From Arenibacter antarcticus (GTDB taxonomy: Bacteria; Bacteroidota; Bacteroidia; Flavobacteriales; Flavobacteriaceae), in assembly GCF_041320605.1 (NCBI RefSeq), contig NZ_CP166679.1, positions 3,644,001 through 3,708,000 of the forward strand: 64,000 nt of DNA, given 5' to 3'. Positions 27,340 to 36,986 of the stretch are shown here, in pieces; position 1 is the stretch's first letter; every line of letters starts with the position of its first letter. Below the pieces are notes generated by a model, which saw nothing but the letters and a program-made list of their open reading frames with translations, was not told the DNA's origin and did not search any database. The translations under genes and the position numbers were made by a program.

Positions 27340-28622
27340 TGCAAAAAGTACTCATTATCACCTATTACTGGCCTCCTGCAGGGGGGCCTGGAGTACAGCG
27401 TTGGCTGAAATTCGCAAAGTACCTTCCCTCTTTTAATGTGGAACCCATTGTATACGCTCCTGAAAATCCAAATTATCCTATTACGGACGACTCCTTTTTG
27501 CAGGAGGTTCCAGAGGGAATAAGGGTATACAAAAGGAAAATTTTTGAACCTTATGGGCTGGCGCGTATTTTCTCAAAAAAAAAGACAAAACAGATCAGTG
27601 CCGGAATAATTACGAGCAAGAATCAAAGCCCACTAGAAAAGTTGCTATTATGGATACGGGGCAACCTTTTTATTCCCGATGCCAGAAAATTTTGGATAAA
27701 GCCATCCGTAAACTTTTTGTCCCAGTTAATTGAAAAGGAAAATATAGGGATTATAATAACCACTGGTCCGCCACACAGCGTTCATTTAATTGGACAGCAA
27801 TTAAAAAAACGCTCCAAAGTACAATGGATAGCCGATTTTAGAGATCCGTGGACTTCTATTGGGTATCATGATAAGTTACTGCTTACGGCATCTTCCCAAA
27901 AAAAACACAAGCAACTGGAACATCTTGTGCTAAATGAAGCCGATAAAATTATTGTTACTAGCAACACTACAAAATTAGAATTTTCCCAGTTGACCACAAA
28001 GCCAATCACCGTGATAACCAATGGTTATGATACGTATAAGGAAAGGCCAGTCCCCTTGGATGCTAAATTTACCGTATCACATATTGGATCTTTATTATCG
28101 GGAAGGGACCCATTAAACCTGTGGAAAGCGCTGTCCGAATTGGTAATGGAAAGCGATGAATTTAAACAATGTTTTAGATTACAGCTAGCGGGTGTGGTCA
28201 GTAGGGATGTTATTGCGAGTTTAGAGTCTTGTGGATTAGGGCCCTATTTGGATCTTCCAGGTTATCTTTCCCATGAAGAAGCAATGGAACTACAAAGAAG
28301 TTCTCAGGTTCTCTTATTGATAGAAATCGATTCGGAAGAAACCAAGGGAATCGTCCCGGGAAAGGTTTTTGAATATATGGCCTCTAAAAGACCAATTCTG
28401 GGGGTAGGACCTAAGGAATGGGAAGTTGCTTCACTAGTTGAAGCTTCAAATACAGGAATAATTTTTGATTATCAGCAGTTTAAAGAAATTAAGGATATCT
28501 TATGGCAATGGTTTTTGGAATATAAAAAAGGGGAGTTGTTCTTGCCATTTGCAAAAACAGAACAATATCACAGAAAGGAACTCACCAGAAAATTATCCAA
28601 GTATATAGGAATATGGGAATAG
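27339..28622 (+). CDS. Glycosyltransferase family 4 protein
   Basis: A 427-residue GT-B fold glycosyltransferase. The N-terminus YYWPPAGGPGVQRWLKFAKYLP is the classic acceptor-domain start of these enzymes. IADFRDPW at about 165-172 and the C-terminal nucleotide-sugar domain with HIGSLLSGRDP, GYLSHEEAMELQRSSQVLLL and GIVPGKVFEYMASKRPILG (E-x7-E type) are present. It probably adds a sugar to a lipid-linked or cell-surface polysaccharide at the cytoplasmic face. It overlaps its neighbours on both sides, between YfhO and a flippase, supporting a shared envelope-polysaccharide pathway. Donor and acceptor sugars cannot be inferred. Confidence 0.88.
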   Translation: MQKVLIITYYWPPAGGPGVQRWLKFAKYLPSFNVEPIVYAPENPNYPITDDSFLQEVPEGIRVYKRKIFEPYGLARIFSKKKTKQISAGIITSKNQSPLEKLLLWIRGNLFIPDARKFWIKPSVNFLSQLIEKENIGIIITTGPPHSVHLIGQQLKKRSKVQWIADFRDPWTSIGYHDKLLLTASSQKKHKQLEHLVLNEADKIIVTSNTTKLEFSQLTTKPITVITNGYDTYKERPVPLDAKFTVSHIGSLLSGRDPLNLWKALSELVMESDEFKQCFRLQLAGVVSRDVIASLESCGLGPYLDLPGYLSHEEAMELQRSSQVLLLIEIDSEETKGIVPGKVFEYMASKRPILGVGPKEWEVASLVEASNTGIIFDYQQFKEIKDILWQWFLEYKKGELFLPFAKTEQYHRKELTRKLSKYIGIWE

Positions 28623-30082
28623 TCTTTAAACAGTCTTTGAACAATACCTTGATCACCTATTTTGGTTTTGTGATAGGGGGAATCAACCTACTTTTTCTAT
28701 ATACCCGATTTTTAACCGATGAATATTTCGGTTTGGTCAACGTTATCCTTTCTGCTTCAGCGGTTTTAATGCCCCTTTTGGCATTTGGGGTTCCCAACAC
28801 CCTTGTGAAATACTTTGCAGGTTTCCAAGCGGGTAGGAGCAGGGATTCTTTTTTAACTCTTATGGTGTTCCTACCCTTGGTACTTATACTTCCAATAGCT
28901 TTAATTTCACAAATTTCCAATGAGGCTATTGGAAACTTTTTGTCCAAGGAAAACCCAGTAGTAAAAGGCTATGTATGGCATATTTTCCTTATCGGTGTGG
29001 CTATGGCGTACTTTGAGGTATTCTATGCCTGGGCCAAAGTTAATATGCGATCGGTTTTTGGGAATTTTATGAAGGAGGTTTTTAGCCGTATTACCGTATC
29101 GATCCTATTGTTATTAATCTATGTCGATGTTATTTCGGTATTGTCATTTCTCAATGCCCTAGTACTGCTTTATCTTTTAAGAACCTTAATAATGATGTTC
29201 TATGCTTTTAAACTTCAGCATTTAAAATTAAACTTTAAGCTGCCACCCAACACCATGGCAATGGTAAGTTATAGTGCTTTAATTATTTTGGGAGGCTCGG
29301 CAGCGATTGTATTATTGGAAGTGGATAAGGTAATGCTCAATCAGTTTATAGAAATTGAAAACGTGGCCTATTACAGTGTTGCTGGCTATATGGCCATCAC
29401 CATTGCTGTACCCTCTAGGTCTATGCACAATATTACCTACCCATTAACTGCGGAGATACTCCATAACAAGGATATCCCTGGCCTTAAGAGGCTATATCAA
29501 AAAAGTTCGCTCACCTTGTTTATAATATCCGGACTTTTGTTCCTGTTGATCATCCTGAATCTTCACGATCTCTATTATTTTTTACCGGATAGTTACCGTG
29601 ATGGATATATTATTGTAGTTATCCTAGGTTTGGCAAAGGTATACGATGCTATTTTGGGAAACAACAATGCTATTCTTTACAATTCCGATTTTTATAGAGC
29701 CCTGCTCCTAATGGGAGTAATGTTGGCAGTTTTAACGATACTTTTAAATTTATGGTTAATTCCCAGGTATGGTTTGGATGGCGCCGCTATAGCTAGTTTT
29801 TTGGCATTCTTTATTTATAACACCATAAAACTGGTTTATGTAAAGGCCAAATTTAATATTCAACCATTCACAAAGGAAACGGTAAAGGTGTTCCTTCTTT
29901 TATTGATTATTGCCCTACTGTTCTACTTTGTTAAATTTCCTTTTCATCCTCTTGTCAATATTGGATTAAAAAGTTTCTTAATAATAGTTCCTTATGTGTT
30001 TGTGCTGTACCGGTTTAAAATATCCGAAGATGTATTTGGTGCACTATCAAAGTATTTGGATAGGATAACGGGAAAAAAATAA
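28613..30082 (+). CDS. Wzx/MATE-like polysaccharide flippase
   Basis: A 489-residue protein with about 14 membrane helices, the usual architecture of the polysaccharide transporter (PST/Wzx) branch of the MOP superfamily. The N-terminal SLNNTLITYFGFVIGGINLLF and the later VLLEVDKVMLNQFIEIENVAYYSVAGYMA are typical. It likely moves lipid-linked oligosaccharide across the inner membrane, using the product of the upstream glycosyltransferase. The start overlaps the previous gene by 10 bases. A hairpin at 30091-30117 follows the stop, consistent with the end of the operon. Confidence 0.88.
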   Translation: MGIVFKQSLNNTLITYFGFVIGGINLLFLYTRFLTDEYFGLVNVILSASAVLMPLLAFGVPNTLVKYFAGFQAGRSRDSFLTLMVFLPLVLILPIALISQISNEAIGNFLSKENPVVKGYVWHIFLIGVAMAYFEVFYAWAKVNMRSVFGNFMKEVFSRITVSILLLLIYVDVISVLSFLNALVLLYLLRTLIMMFYAFKLQHLKLNFKLPPNTMAMVSYSALIILGGSAAIVLLEVDKVMLNQFIEIENVAYYSVAGYMAITIAVPSRSMHNITYPLTAEILHNKDIPGLKRLYQKSSLTLFIISGLLFLLIILNLHDLYYFLPDSYRDGYIIVVILGLAKVYDAILGNNNAILYNSDFYRALLLMGVMLAVLTILLNLWLIPRYGLDGAAIASFLAFFIYNTIKLVYVKAKFNIQPFTKETVKVFLLLLIIALLFYFVKFPFHPLVNIGLKSFLIIVPYVFVLYRFKISEDVFGALSKYLDRITGKK

Positions 30083-30090
30083 GATAAAAA

Positions 30091-30117
30091 CCCCGTAGGA
30101 ATAAATTCGCTACGGGG
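30091..30117. terminator. Convergent bidirectional hairpin terminator
   Basis: CCCCGTAG (30091-30098) pairs perfectly with CTACGGGG (30110-30117). Reading the minus strand the hairpin is followed by TTTTT, and reading plus it lies 8 bases after the flippase stop. It probably serves both the envelope operon and the convergent repeat-protein gene. Confidence 0.75.
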
Positions 30118-30147
30118 CTAAACAACTAACCAACCTAAAAACTATTT

Positions 30148-31605
30148 TTATTGCTGCCTAGAGCTCCTACTTCTAGTAGTAACTTTAGTGGCCTTATTTA
30201 CCGATCTGGTAGGTGATTTGCTCACCGACCTCGATTTAGAATTTGAGCTTCTACTGCTTACTGTTGGTCGGTTTTTCGACGAACTTCTTACAGTTCCACT
30301 ACTGCTTTTTCTACTAGGAGAACTGCTCCTAATAGCTGTACTGCGAGATGTTGTTGCGTTACTCTTCTTATTTACAGATGGCCTACTGTTGTTAACTGAA
30401 CTCCTACCTTTTATGGTAGTGCTCCTATTGACGGTCCTGTTGCCATTATCGTTAGATCTAACGGTGGTACTTCTGCTGACGTTTCCTTTCTTATTACTAG
30501 AAGTGCTTCTTACCGTTGTACTTCTATTTCCGGTAGTGTTACCGCTATTATTGGAACGTGCAGTAGTACTTCTATTTACAGTTCGGTTACCGCTATTATT
30601 GGAACGTGCTGTTGTATTTCTATTTACGGTATTGTTACCGCTATTATTGGAACGTGCAGTAGTACTTCTATTTACAGTACGGTTACCGCTATTATTGGAA
30701 CGTGCTGTTGTATTTCTATTTACGGTATTGTTACCGCTATTATTGGAACGTGCAGTAGTACTTCTATTTACAGTACGGTTACCGCTATTATTGGAACGTG
30801 CTGATGAACTTCTAGTACTACCCTGATTATTTCTAAGGCCTGCATTTCTGCTATTTACACTTCTGTTGGACCTTTGGTTGGCCTGACTTCTATAACCATT
30901 GTCCCTTTCTGCAACACGTTTGTCGTTCCTATATACCGAACGTCTTTTGTCGTGCGACTTATTGTACTTATAATGGTGCCCTACTTTTGCATACGACTTA
31001 CGGTAATTGTGGTGATAAGGTCTATAGTAACTATATCTGATAGGATTGTAATATCTCCTATAAGGATTGTTATATACCATATGGAACCCAATTAATGGTC
31101 TGGCAAAATACCCGTGAAAAGGTCTGTATACATAATTCCGATTATAAACATTGATATAGCCATTATGGTGACTGTAGTGACCGTGATTGTTGTAATACAC
31201 GTACAGTCCGCCTAATCTTGTAACCCTTCCGTTGCGATATCGAATATCTACCTCACCTATTTGGGTTACCCTACCGTAATAATCGTAATACACGGGAACA
31301 TTCTCTACCTGGATTATAGCCCCATAATCGTCATATTGTACATAGGGATTATAATCATAACCAGAGTTGAAGGTAATGTTGGCATTTCCAAAATTAACAT
31401 TGGCATTTACGCCAACCCTGTTGTCGATATAAAAATCGAACTCCCCATCGGGGTATACTGAAAACGTAATGCCATTTTCAACAAATATAAAGGAGTCGTT
31501 GTTCTTATAAGCATTGCTTGTTGCAACCTTATCTTTTGTAGTAGACGCTATAGTACCGGAAGTACTAAAAACAAGCGCTGTAAAAAGGAGTATTAAATTT
31601 CTCAT
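30148..31605 (-). CDS. Exported basic protein with Tyr-rich domain and Ser/Asn/Arg tandem repeats
   Basis: A 485-residue protein with a signal peptide (LILLFTALVFSTSGTIAS). Residues about 35-150 hold short strands alternating with YDDYG/YYDYYGRV-type turns, followed by a Tyr/His/Asn-rich segment at 140-220. From about residue 240 the chain is low-complexity Ser/Arg/Asn/Thr, including six 16-residue units of the type TARSNNSGNRTVNRST alternating with TARSNNSGNNTVNRNT. The tail is strongly basic and would be disordered. Such proteins may bind nucleic acid, peptidoglycan or acidic polysaccharide outside the cytoplasm, but I do not recognise a defined family. It is monocistronic with its own terminator. 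Repeat copy number is likely to vary between strains. Confidence 0.75.
   Translation of the reverse strand: MRNLILLFTALVFSTSGTIASTTKDKVATSNAYKNNDSFIFVENGITFSVYPDGEFDFYIDNRVGVNANVNFGNANITFNSGYDYNPYVQYDDYGAIIQVENVPVYYDYYGRVTQIGEVDIRYRNGRVTRLGGLYVYYNNHGHYSHHNGYINVYNRNYVYRPFHGYFARPLIGFHMVYNNPYRRYYNPIRYSYYRPYHHNYRKSYAKVGHHYKYNKSHDKRRSVYRNDKRVAERDNGYRSQANQRSNRSVNSRNAGLRNNQGSTRSSSARSNNSGNRTVNRSTTARSNNSGNNTVNRNTTARSNNSGNRTVNRSTTARSNNSGNNTVNRNTTARSNNSGNRTVNRSTTARSNNSGNTTGNRSTTVRSTSSNKKGNVSRSTTVRSNDNGNRTVNRSTTIKGRSSVNNSRPSVNKKSNATTSRSTAIRSSSPSRKSSSGTVRSSSKNRPTVSSRSSNSKSRSVSKSPTRSVNKATKVTTRSRSSRQQ
30513..30800 (-). repeat. Six tandem 48-base units within the repeat-rich protein gene
   Basis: Units end at 30560, 30608, 30656, 30704, 30752 and 30800, each closing on GGAACGTG on the plus strand. 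Alternate units share the same variants, so a 96-base higher-order period is visible. More degenerate units continue towards 30420. Near-identity of the 96-base copies implies recent expansion. Confidence 0.9.
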
Positions 31606-31831
31606 GATATAAGGTTTTTAATTTAGTGTGCAATAATTTGCGTTTGATTGATATATACCAAACAACATGCCAAAAAACCCGTAAATAGTACAACAGTCTG
31701 ATTATTAGGGTAATAAACTTATCATAAAGTTGTGTTCTCCAAATGGAATTCGTTTTATTAGACCAATACCTTGAGTGAATTTCTATTTTATTTACATTAA
31801 ATCACCTAAAATCAATTTTGGTCTATAGTAC

Positions 31832-34621
31832 CTATTTGCCTCTTTGTAACTTCTCTTTTAAATAAGGTGCGGTATAGGAAACCTTGTTATCAGAAACCTC
31901 CTCGGGAGTTCCCGATACTATTAGTTGACCACCTTTTTCCCCTCCTTCAAGCCCTAAGTCTATGATATAGTCTGCACATTTTATCAAATCTATATTGTGT
32001 TCAATAACAACTATAGAGTGGCCCTTAGCGAGTAAGGCATCAAAAGATTTCAACAATTTTTTAATATCGTGAAAATGGAGCCCTGTAGTAGGTTCATCAA
32101 ATATAAAGAGGGCTTTGTCCTTTGTAGTTCCCTTCACTAAAAATGACGCTAATTTAATACGTTGGGCCTCTCCACCAGAAAGGGTAGAAGAGGATTGTCC
32201 CAAGGTTACATACCCTAGTCCAACATCCTGTAATGGTTTTAGTTTGGTGACTATTTTGGTCTGTTTGTTCCTTTCGAAAAAATCCACAGCATCATCTATA
32301 GTCATATTAAGCACATCATCAATATTGGCATCCTCGAACCTAACCTCCAGCACTTCTTTTTTAAACCTCTTGCCGTTACAGGTTTCACATATCAGATGCA
32401 CATCGGCCATAAATTGCATCTCCACAGTAATCTCACCTTCTCCCTTGCATTTCTCACAGCGGCCGCCCTCTACGTTGAAGGAAAAGTGTTTGGGTTGATA
32501 ACCTCTGAGCTTGCTAAGTTTTTGCGAGGAAAATAGGCTTCGGATATCATCATAGGCCTTAATATAGGTCACTGGGTTGGATCGCGAAGAACGCCCTATG
32601 GGATTCTGGTCTACGTATTCTACATGCTTTAATGAGGTGAAATCTCCTTCAATACTAGTAAACTGACCTGCTTTTTCACCAAATCCGCCAATTTCCTTAA
32701 GTACTAGGGGATATAATAGTCGTTTTACCAAAGTACTCTTCCCACTACCAGAGACACCTGTAATAACGGTCAATACATTTAAGGGGAAGGTTACATCTAT
32801 ATTTTTTAGGTTGTTTTCCCGTGCTCCTTTAATTTCTATATATTTTTTATGAGTACGCCTCGTTTTGGGAACGGCTATTTCCATGTCGCCGTTTAGGTAA
32901 GCTGCAGTAAGGGATTTGGATTTACATACCTCCTTAAGGGTTCCTTGTGCTACCACCTCCCCGCCATGGGTGCCCGCCAAGGGACCTATATCTATTACCT
33001 CGTCCGCTGCCTTCATAATATCCTCATCATGTTCAACAACAATAACCGTATTACCTAAATCGCGCAGGGCCTTTAGTACTACGATTAAATTCTCTGTATC
33101 CTTAGGGTGTAGCCCAATACTAGGCTCGTCCAAGATATACATGGAACCTACCAAACTACTTCCTAGGGAGGTTGCCAAATTTATCCGCTGACTTTCTCCT
33201 CCAGATAGGGAATTGGATTTCCTGTTGAGCGTTAAATAGCTAAGTCCAACATTGTTTAAAAACCCCAACCTGCTCTCTATTTCTTTAAGCAGTCTGTTTG
33301 CTATTTTTTGATCGTTATCATTTAAGCTGATCTCCTTAAAAAATTGAATTAAATTTTCTATGGGCAATTCTACCAGGTCTGAAATAGATTTCCCGGAGAC
33401 CTTTACGTAGTCCGTTTCTTTTCTCAATCGCTTTCCCCGACAGCTAGTACATTTGGTTTTACCCCTATACCTAGACAACATTACCCTGTTTTGGATCTTA
33501 TAGCTTTTTTCCTCCAGCATTTCAAAAAACTTGTTCAGGCCGGTAAATTGACTGTTGCCCTGCCATACAAGCTCTTTTTGTTCCTGGGTGAGTTGGTACC
33601 AAGGTTTATGAATCGGAAAATCAAATTTATAAGCGGCATTCACCAATTGGTCTCTATAACGACCCATGCTTTCTCCTCTCCACGGAAAAATGGCATTTTC
33701 GTATACGGAAAGGGAAGTGTTGGGAATAACCAATTCTTCATCTATACCAATAACGTCGCCATAACCCTCACATTTAGGACAGGCGCCATAGGGATTGTTA
33801 AAGCTGAATAGATGTACGTTTGGTTCAAGAAACGAAACTCCATCAAGCTCAAATTTATTGCTGAAAGGTGTATTTTGGCCTGTTGTGAGTTCCTGGATTA
33901 AACACTCCCCCTTGCCCTCAAAAAATGCAGTATCAATGGCATTGCCTAGTCTATTGTAAAAATCCTCATCATTCTTAAAAATGATCCGATCTACTACCAA
34001 TAGAAACTCTCTGCCAATGTCAGTTATTTCATCATCGATCCTTACGACTTCTCCCTGGTATAAAATTCTGGCAAAACCCTGTTTGGATAATAACTGAAGC
34101 GATTTTATAGGATCTCTTTCTGCACTAATTTTTATTGGAGCCAGTAACAATAGTTTTGTGCCTTCTTCATACGTTTTCACATGTTCTACCACATCAGTTA
34201 CTGTATGTTTTTTAACCTCCAAACCAGAAATGGGAGATATGGTCCTACCAATTCTGGCAAACATTAATTTTAAATAATCAAAAATTTCTGTTGAAGTCCC
34301 AACAGTAGATCTGGGATTGGTAGAATTCACCTTTTGCTCTATGGCAATAGCGGGTGCTATCCCCTTAATATAATCTACCTTAGGTTTGTCCAATTTACCC
34401 AAAAACTGTCGTGCATACGATGATAGGCTCTCTACATATCTGCGTTGCCCCTCCGCATAGAGTGTGTCGAATGCCAAGCTAGATTTCCCCGAACCCGAAA
34501 GTCCCGTTATAACCACTAATTTGTTCCTAGGGATTACAACATCGATATTTTTTAAGTTGTGGAGCTTGGCCCCCTTTATTATAATATTGTGCTTTGGGTC
34601 TATATCTTTAATTGGGGTCAT
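31832..34621 (-). CDS. uvrA: Excinuclease ABC subunit A
   Basis: A 929-residue UvrA, the damage-recognition ATPase of nucleotide excision repair in the cytoplasm. Two ABC-type ATPase halves are present: Walker [11 protein letters not shown] near residue 40 and [10 protein letters not shown] near 625, with signature motifs LSGGESQRI and LSGGEAQRI and Walker [11 protein letters not shown] and [10 protein letters not shown]. Zinc modules are visible as CPKCEGYG with CTSCRGKR, and CEKC-x19-CETC in the second half. Length and motifs are normal. It is monocistronic, preceded by a TATCTTTG -7-like element at 34639-34646. Confidence 0.97.
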   Translation of the reverse strand: MTPIKDIDPKHNIIIKGAKLHNLKNIDVVIPRNKLVVITGLSGSGKSSLAFDTLYAEGQRRYVESLSSYARQFLGKLDKPKVDYIKGIAPAIAIEQKVNSTNPRSTVGTSTEIFDYLKLMFARIGRTISPISGLEVKKHTVTDVVEHVKTYEEGTKLLLLAPIKISAERDPIKSLQLLSKQGFARILYQGEVVRIDDEITDIGREFLLVVDRIIFKNDEDFYNRLGNAIDTAFFEGKGECLIQELTTGQNTPFSNKFELDGVSFLEPNVHLFSFNNPYGACPKCEGYGDVIGIDEELVIPNTSLSVYENAIFPWRGESMGRYRDQLVNAAYKFDFPIHKPWYQLTQEQKELVWQGNSQFTGLNKFFEMLEEKSYKIQNRVMLSRYRGKTKCTSCRGKRLRKETDYVKVSGKSISDLVELPIENLIQFFKEISLNDNDQKIANRLLKEIESRLGFLNNVGLSYLTLNRKSNSLSGGESQRINLATSLGSSLVGSMYILDEPSIGLHPKDTENLIVVLKALRDLGNTVIVVEHDEDIMKAADEVIDIGPLAGTHGGEVVAQGTLKEVCKSKSLTAAYLNGDMEIAVPKTRRTHKKYIEIKGARENNLKNIDVTFPLNVLTVITGVSGSGKSTLVKRLLYPLVLKEIGGFGEKAGQFTSIEGDFTSLKHVEYVDQNPIGRSSRSNPVTYIKAYDDIRSLFSSQKLSKLRGYQPKHFSFNVEGGRCEKCKGEGEITVEMQFMADVHLICETCNGKRFKKEVLEVRFEDANIDDVLNMTIDDAVDFFERNKQTKIVTKLKPLQDVGLGYVTLGQSSSTLSGGEAQRIKLASFLVKGTTKDKALFIFDEPTTGLHFHDIKKLLKSFDALLAKGHSIVVIEHNIDLIKCADYIIDLGLEGGEKGGQLIVSGTPEEVSDNKVSYTAPYLKEKLQRGK

Positions 34622-34638
34622 ACGTATATTTAAGATTG

Positions 34639-34646
34639 CAAAGATA
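34639..34646 (-). promoter_or_regulatory. Putative -7 element of uvrA (TATCTTTG)
   Basis: On the minus strand the sequence reads TATCTTTG, an exact match to the Bacteroidota housekeeping -7 consensus TAnnTTTG, 18 bases before the uvrA start. No clear -33 TTG at 19-21 bases was seen, so support is partial. Confidence 0.45.
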
Positions 34647-34886
34647 CAATATGCGGAATTTATTCGCTAGTGTTATATTGAGTCTCCTATCAGGTACCTA
34701 CCAAAGCTCTTTATGGTGCATTTGGGGTATAGTTTTACCCAAGTAGCCATTAGATTACACTATAAACACGATTACTTCCCAAAAAATCTCTTGGGACAAT
34801 TAATTTTTTTTATATTTGGTTTCAATTAAACCCTAAATAGCCTATACGTAACAAAATTACTTTTTTAAAAATCTGATGTGCTTTTC

Positions 34887-34906
34887 CGCTTTTTAATACA
34901 AAAGCG
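34887..34906. promoter_or_regulatory. Short perfect inverted repeat upstream of first sigma gene
   Basis: CGCTTTT (34887-34893) and AAAAGCG (34900-34906) pair perfectly around a 6-base centre, 35 bases before the sigma-factor start. It could be an operator or an RNA hairpin. No equivalent was found upstream of the second sigma gene. The rest of the 34622-34940 gap shows nothing else apart from the uvrA promoter element. Confidence 0.4.
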
Positions 34907-34940
34907 AACATAATTGTTAAGCTAAAAAAAAGTAATTGGT

Positions 34941-35522
34941 ATGGAACTATTAATTGAGGATTCGGTATTGGTAAAAAAATATATGAACGGGAACGAAAGG
35001 GCCCTCGAAATATTGGTAAACCGACACAATCAGCGCCTAAGCAGCTTTATTTACTCCAAAGTTCAAGATCGAGAAATCACTGAGGATATTTTTCAGGATA
35101 CCTTTATAAAAGTAATTAAAACCTTAAAAAAGGGAAATTATAATGAAGAAGGTAAATTTCTGCCTTGGGTAATGAGAATATCCCACAACCTTATTATAGA
35201 TTACTACAGAAAGAGCCAAAGAATGCCCAAATTTGAAGGGAATAGCGATTTTAATCTTTTCTCTATTATCAGTGATGATAAACTAAATGCTGAACGGCAA
35301 CTTATCAAGGATCAGATCGACTTTGATCTTAAGGTTATAATAAAGGAATTGCCGATAGAGCAGATGGAGGTGTTGGAAATGCGTATATATAAGGACATGA
35401 GTTTTAAGGAAATTTCAGAAAATACTGGGGTAAGTATTAATACGGCATTGGGGAGAATGCGTTATGCCCTGATCAATCTCCGAAAGCTTATTGAAAAGTA
35501 CAATATAGTTTTAACGAATTAA
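34941..35522 (+). CDS. ECF-type RNA polymerase sigma-70 factor, first paralogue
   Basis: A 193-residue ECF sigma factor. Region 2 spans about residues 22-95 with DIFQDTFIKVIKTL (2.2) and FLPWVMRISHNLIIDYYR (2.3-2.4). Region 4 at about 135-185 has LPIEQMEVLEMRIYKDMSFKEISENTGVS, the recognition helix-turn-helix, then NTALGRMRYAL. It directs RNA polymerase to a specific promoter set. It is about three-quarters identical by eye, without gaps, to the gene at 36332, even keeping the same last residues NIVLTN. No FecR-type anti-sigma gene adjoins it; instead a 47-codon ORF lies 70 bases downstream. The target regulon is unknown. Confidence 0.92.
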   Translation: MELLIEDSVLVKKYMNGNERALEILVNRHNQRLSSFIYSKVQDREITEDIFQDTFIKVIKTLKKGNYNEEGKFLPWVMRISHNLIIDYYRKSQRMPKFEGNSDFNLFSIISDDKLNAERQLIKDQIDFDLKVIIKELPIEQMEVLEMRIYKDMSFKEISENTGVSINTALGRMRYALINLRKLIEKYNIVLTN

Positions 35523-35592
35523 TGGGACGTAAGACGGATTAATAAACTACTGCAGCGGTTATTGTGTTTCTTTATTGATAAACCAATAACCC

Positions 35593-35736
35593 ATGGATGA
35601 ATTTTACGTTAATGCGAAAGACAAATGTGCCTTAGTTTCTACCTCTTCCAGCAAAATAAAATATCTTTTAAATTACTCCAAATCGCTTTGCATTATTGAT
35701 TGCGATGGCAAAAGTCAGGAGCATAACCTTAATTGA
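35593..35736 (+). CDS. 47-codon small protein paired with ECF sigma factor (copy 1)
   Basis: An ATG-initiated frame of exactly 47 codons, MDEFYVNAKDKCALVS... to ...HNLN, 70 bases after the first sigma gene. The copy after the second sigma gene has the same length and aligns without gaps. Identical positions include Y5, K11-C12, L14, T17-S18, K23, L25, Y28-S29-K30-S31-L32, I34-I35 and the C-terminal L-N, about 18 of 47. Conservation of length, position and a YSKSL-x-II core across an old duplication supports a real gene. It has no membrane helix or signal, so it is probably cytoplasmic. A role as a modulator of the sigma factor is an inference from linkage. Confidence 0.7.
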   Translation: MDEFYVNAKDKCALVSTSSSKIKYLLNYSKSLCIIDCDGKSQEHNLN

Positions 35737-36331
35737 AACCTAGTTTCCTGTCCAATAATTTCTTGATTGTTGGATAAATTGGGGACCTTTGTGGGCTAAA
35801 AGGTGCTACAAGCTGCTTCTTAAATTTGCAAAAGTAGATTCATTTATAAATTTAAATCATTATCAGGGATAAGCATTTTCTTTCATTCCTCTTTTCTACC
35901 ATTATTTCTAATAGTAGACCAGCAGTATTCTATTTCTATTATTTGTAATTGAGAAACTATTTTTCGACTACAATGAATGTCCCTTAACCTTATAAGAGGA
36001 TGTGTTTTCATATATTTTGGCTGATTTTCAATTGATTACTTACTTTTTTAAATGCGAACATCCTATAAGGAAAGTAATATGACTTTCATTTACGGCTCCA
36101 TAACTACAGATTACACTAATTATTATGATGAAAATGACAAAATCGACGTTTGACATCATTTAATGCGGGTTTTACAACATACTTTTTACTCCGCTTCATC
36201 ATTTATATACATTTATCCTGTTGCTGGTTTACAATGACGTTTTAAGGTTACCCACTTTAAGATAGGCAAAAAAGCAATAAAAGTCCAAATCGAAAGGGGA
36301 GACTCTAGATTAACCAAAAACAATAATTTGT
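35737..36331. other. Intergenic region between the two sigma cassettes
   Basis: Nearly 600 AT-rich bases without a convincing ORF, hairpin terminator or mobile-element end. It must contain the promoter of the second cassette, but no clean TAnnTTTG with a -33 TTG was picked out. Short frames are present without recognisable content. Confidence 0.5.
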
Positions 36332-36913
36332 ATGGAATTGCAAACAGATGACTCGGTATTAGTAAAAGATTACATTAACGGCAATGAAAAGGCACTTGAG
36401 ATTTTGATCAATAGGCACAACCAGCGTATTAGTAGCTTTGTCTATTCCAAGGTTCTTGACAGAGATGTTACAGAAGATATATTCCAGGATACCTTTATTA
36501 AAGTAATCAAGACCTTAAAAAAAGGCTCCTATAGTGAAGAAGGAAAATTTTTGCCATGGGTAATGAGGATCGCACACAATTTGGTGATCGATCACTTTAG
36601 AAGGAATAAAAGAATGCCCATGTTTGAAGGGAGCGAAGATTTTAATATTTTTTCGGTCATCAGTGATGATCAATTAAATGTAGAAAAAAAACTAATAAAA
36701 GATCAGATCGATACTGACCTCTCAAATTTGATCGAAGAATTACCCGATGATCAAAAAGAAGTACTATTAATGCGTATTTACAGGGATATGAGTTTTAAGG
36801 AGATATCTGAAAACACTGGAGTCAGTATTAATACCGCTTTGGGAAGAATGCGTTATGCGCTTATTAACCTTAGAAAAATAATAGCGAAAAACAATATAGT
36901 TTTAACGAATTAA
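36332..36913 (+). CDS. ECF-type RNA polymerase sigma-70 factor, second paralogue
   Basis: A 193-residue paralogue of the sigma factor at 34941, with region 2 (DIFQDTFIKVIKTLKKGSYSEEG, FLPWVMRIAHNLVIDHFRR) and region 4 (LPDDQKEVLLMRIYRDMSFKEI, SENTGVSINTALGRMRYAL). The DNA-contacting region 4.2 helix is unchanged between the two, suggesting they read the same or very similar -35-type elements. Region 2.4 differs at a few positions (IDYYRKSQR versus IDHFRRNKR), so -10-type preference or partner binding may have diverged. It is followed 73 bases later by a 47-codon ORF, like its sister gene. No anti-sigma gene is adjacent. Confidence 0.92.
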   Translation: MELQTDDSVLVKDYINGNEKALEILINRHNQRISSFVYSKVLDRDVTEDIFQDTFIKVIKTLKKGSYSEEGKFLPWVMRIAHNLVIDHFRRNKRMPMFEGSEDFNIFSVISDDQLNVEKKLIKDQIDTDLSNLIEELPDDQKEVLLMRIYRDMSFKEISENTGVSINTALGRMRYALINLRKIIAKNNIVLTN

Positions 36914-36986
36914 TGGATACTTTAAAATAATAGAGCAATATTTCCAATTAAGTGACGTTATCTAAACATAACAATACTATAATCTT

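Noticed and set aside
30188-30826. 212-codon Leu-rich plus-strand frame opposite the repeat-protein gene
   Set aside because: It is the antisense of the Ser/Asn/Arg repeats (AGN/AAY codons read as Leu codons); the minus-strand frame has a signal peptide and a terminator.
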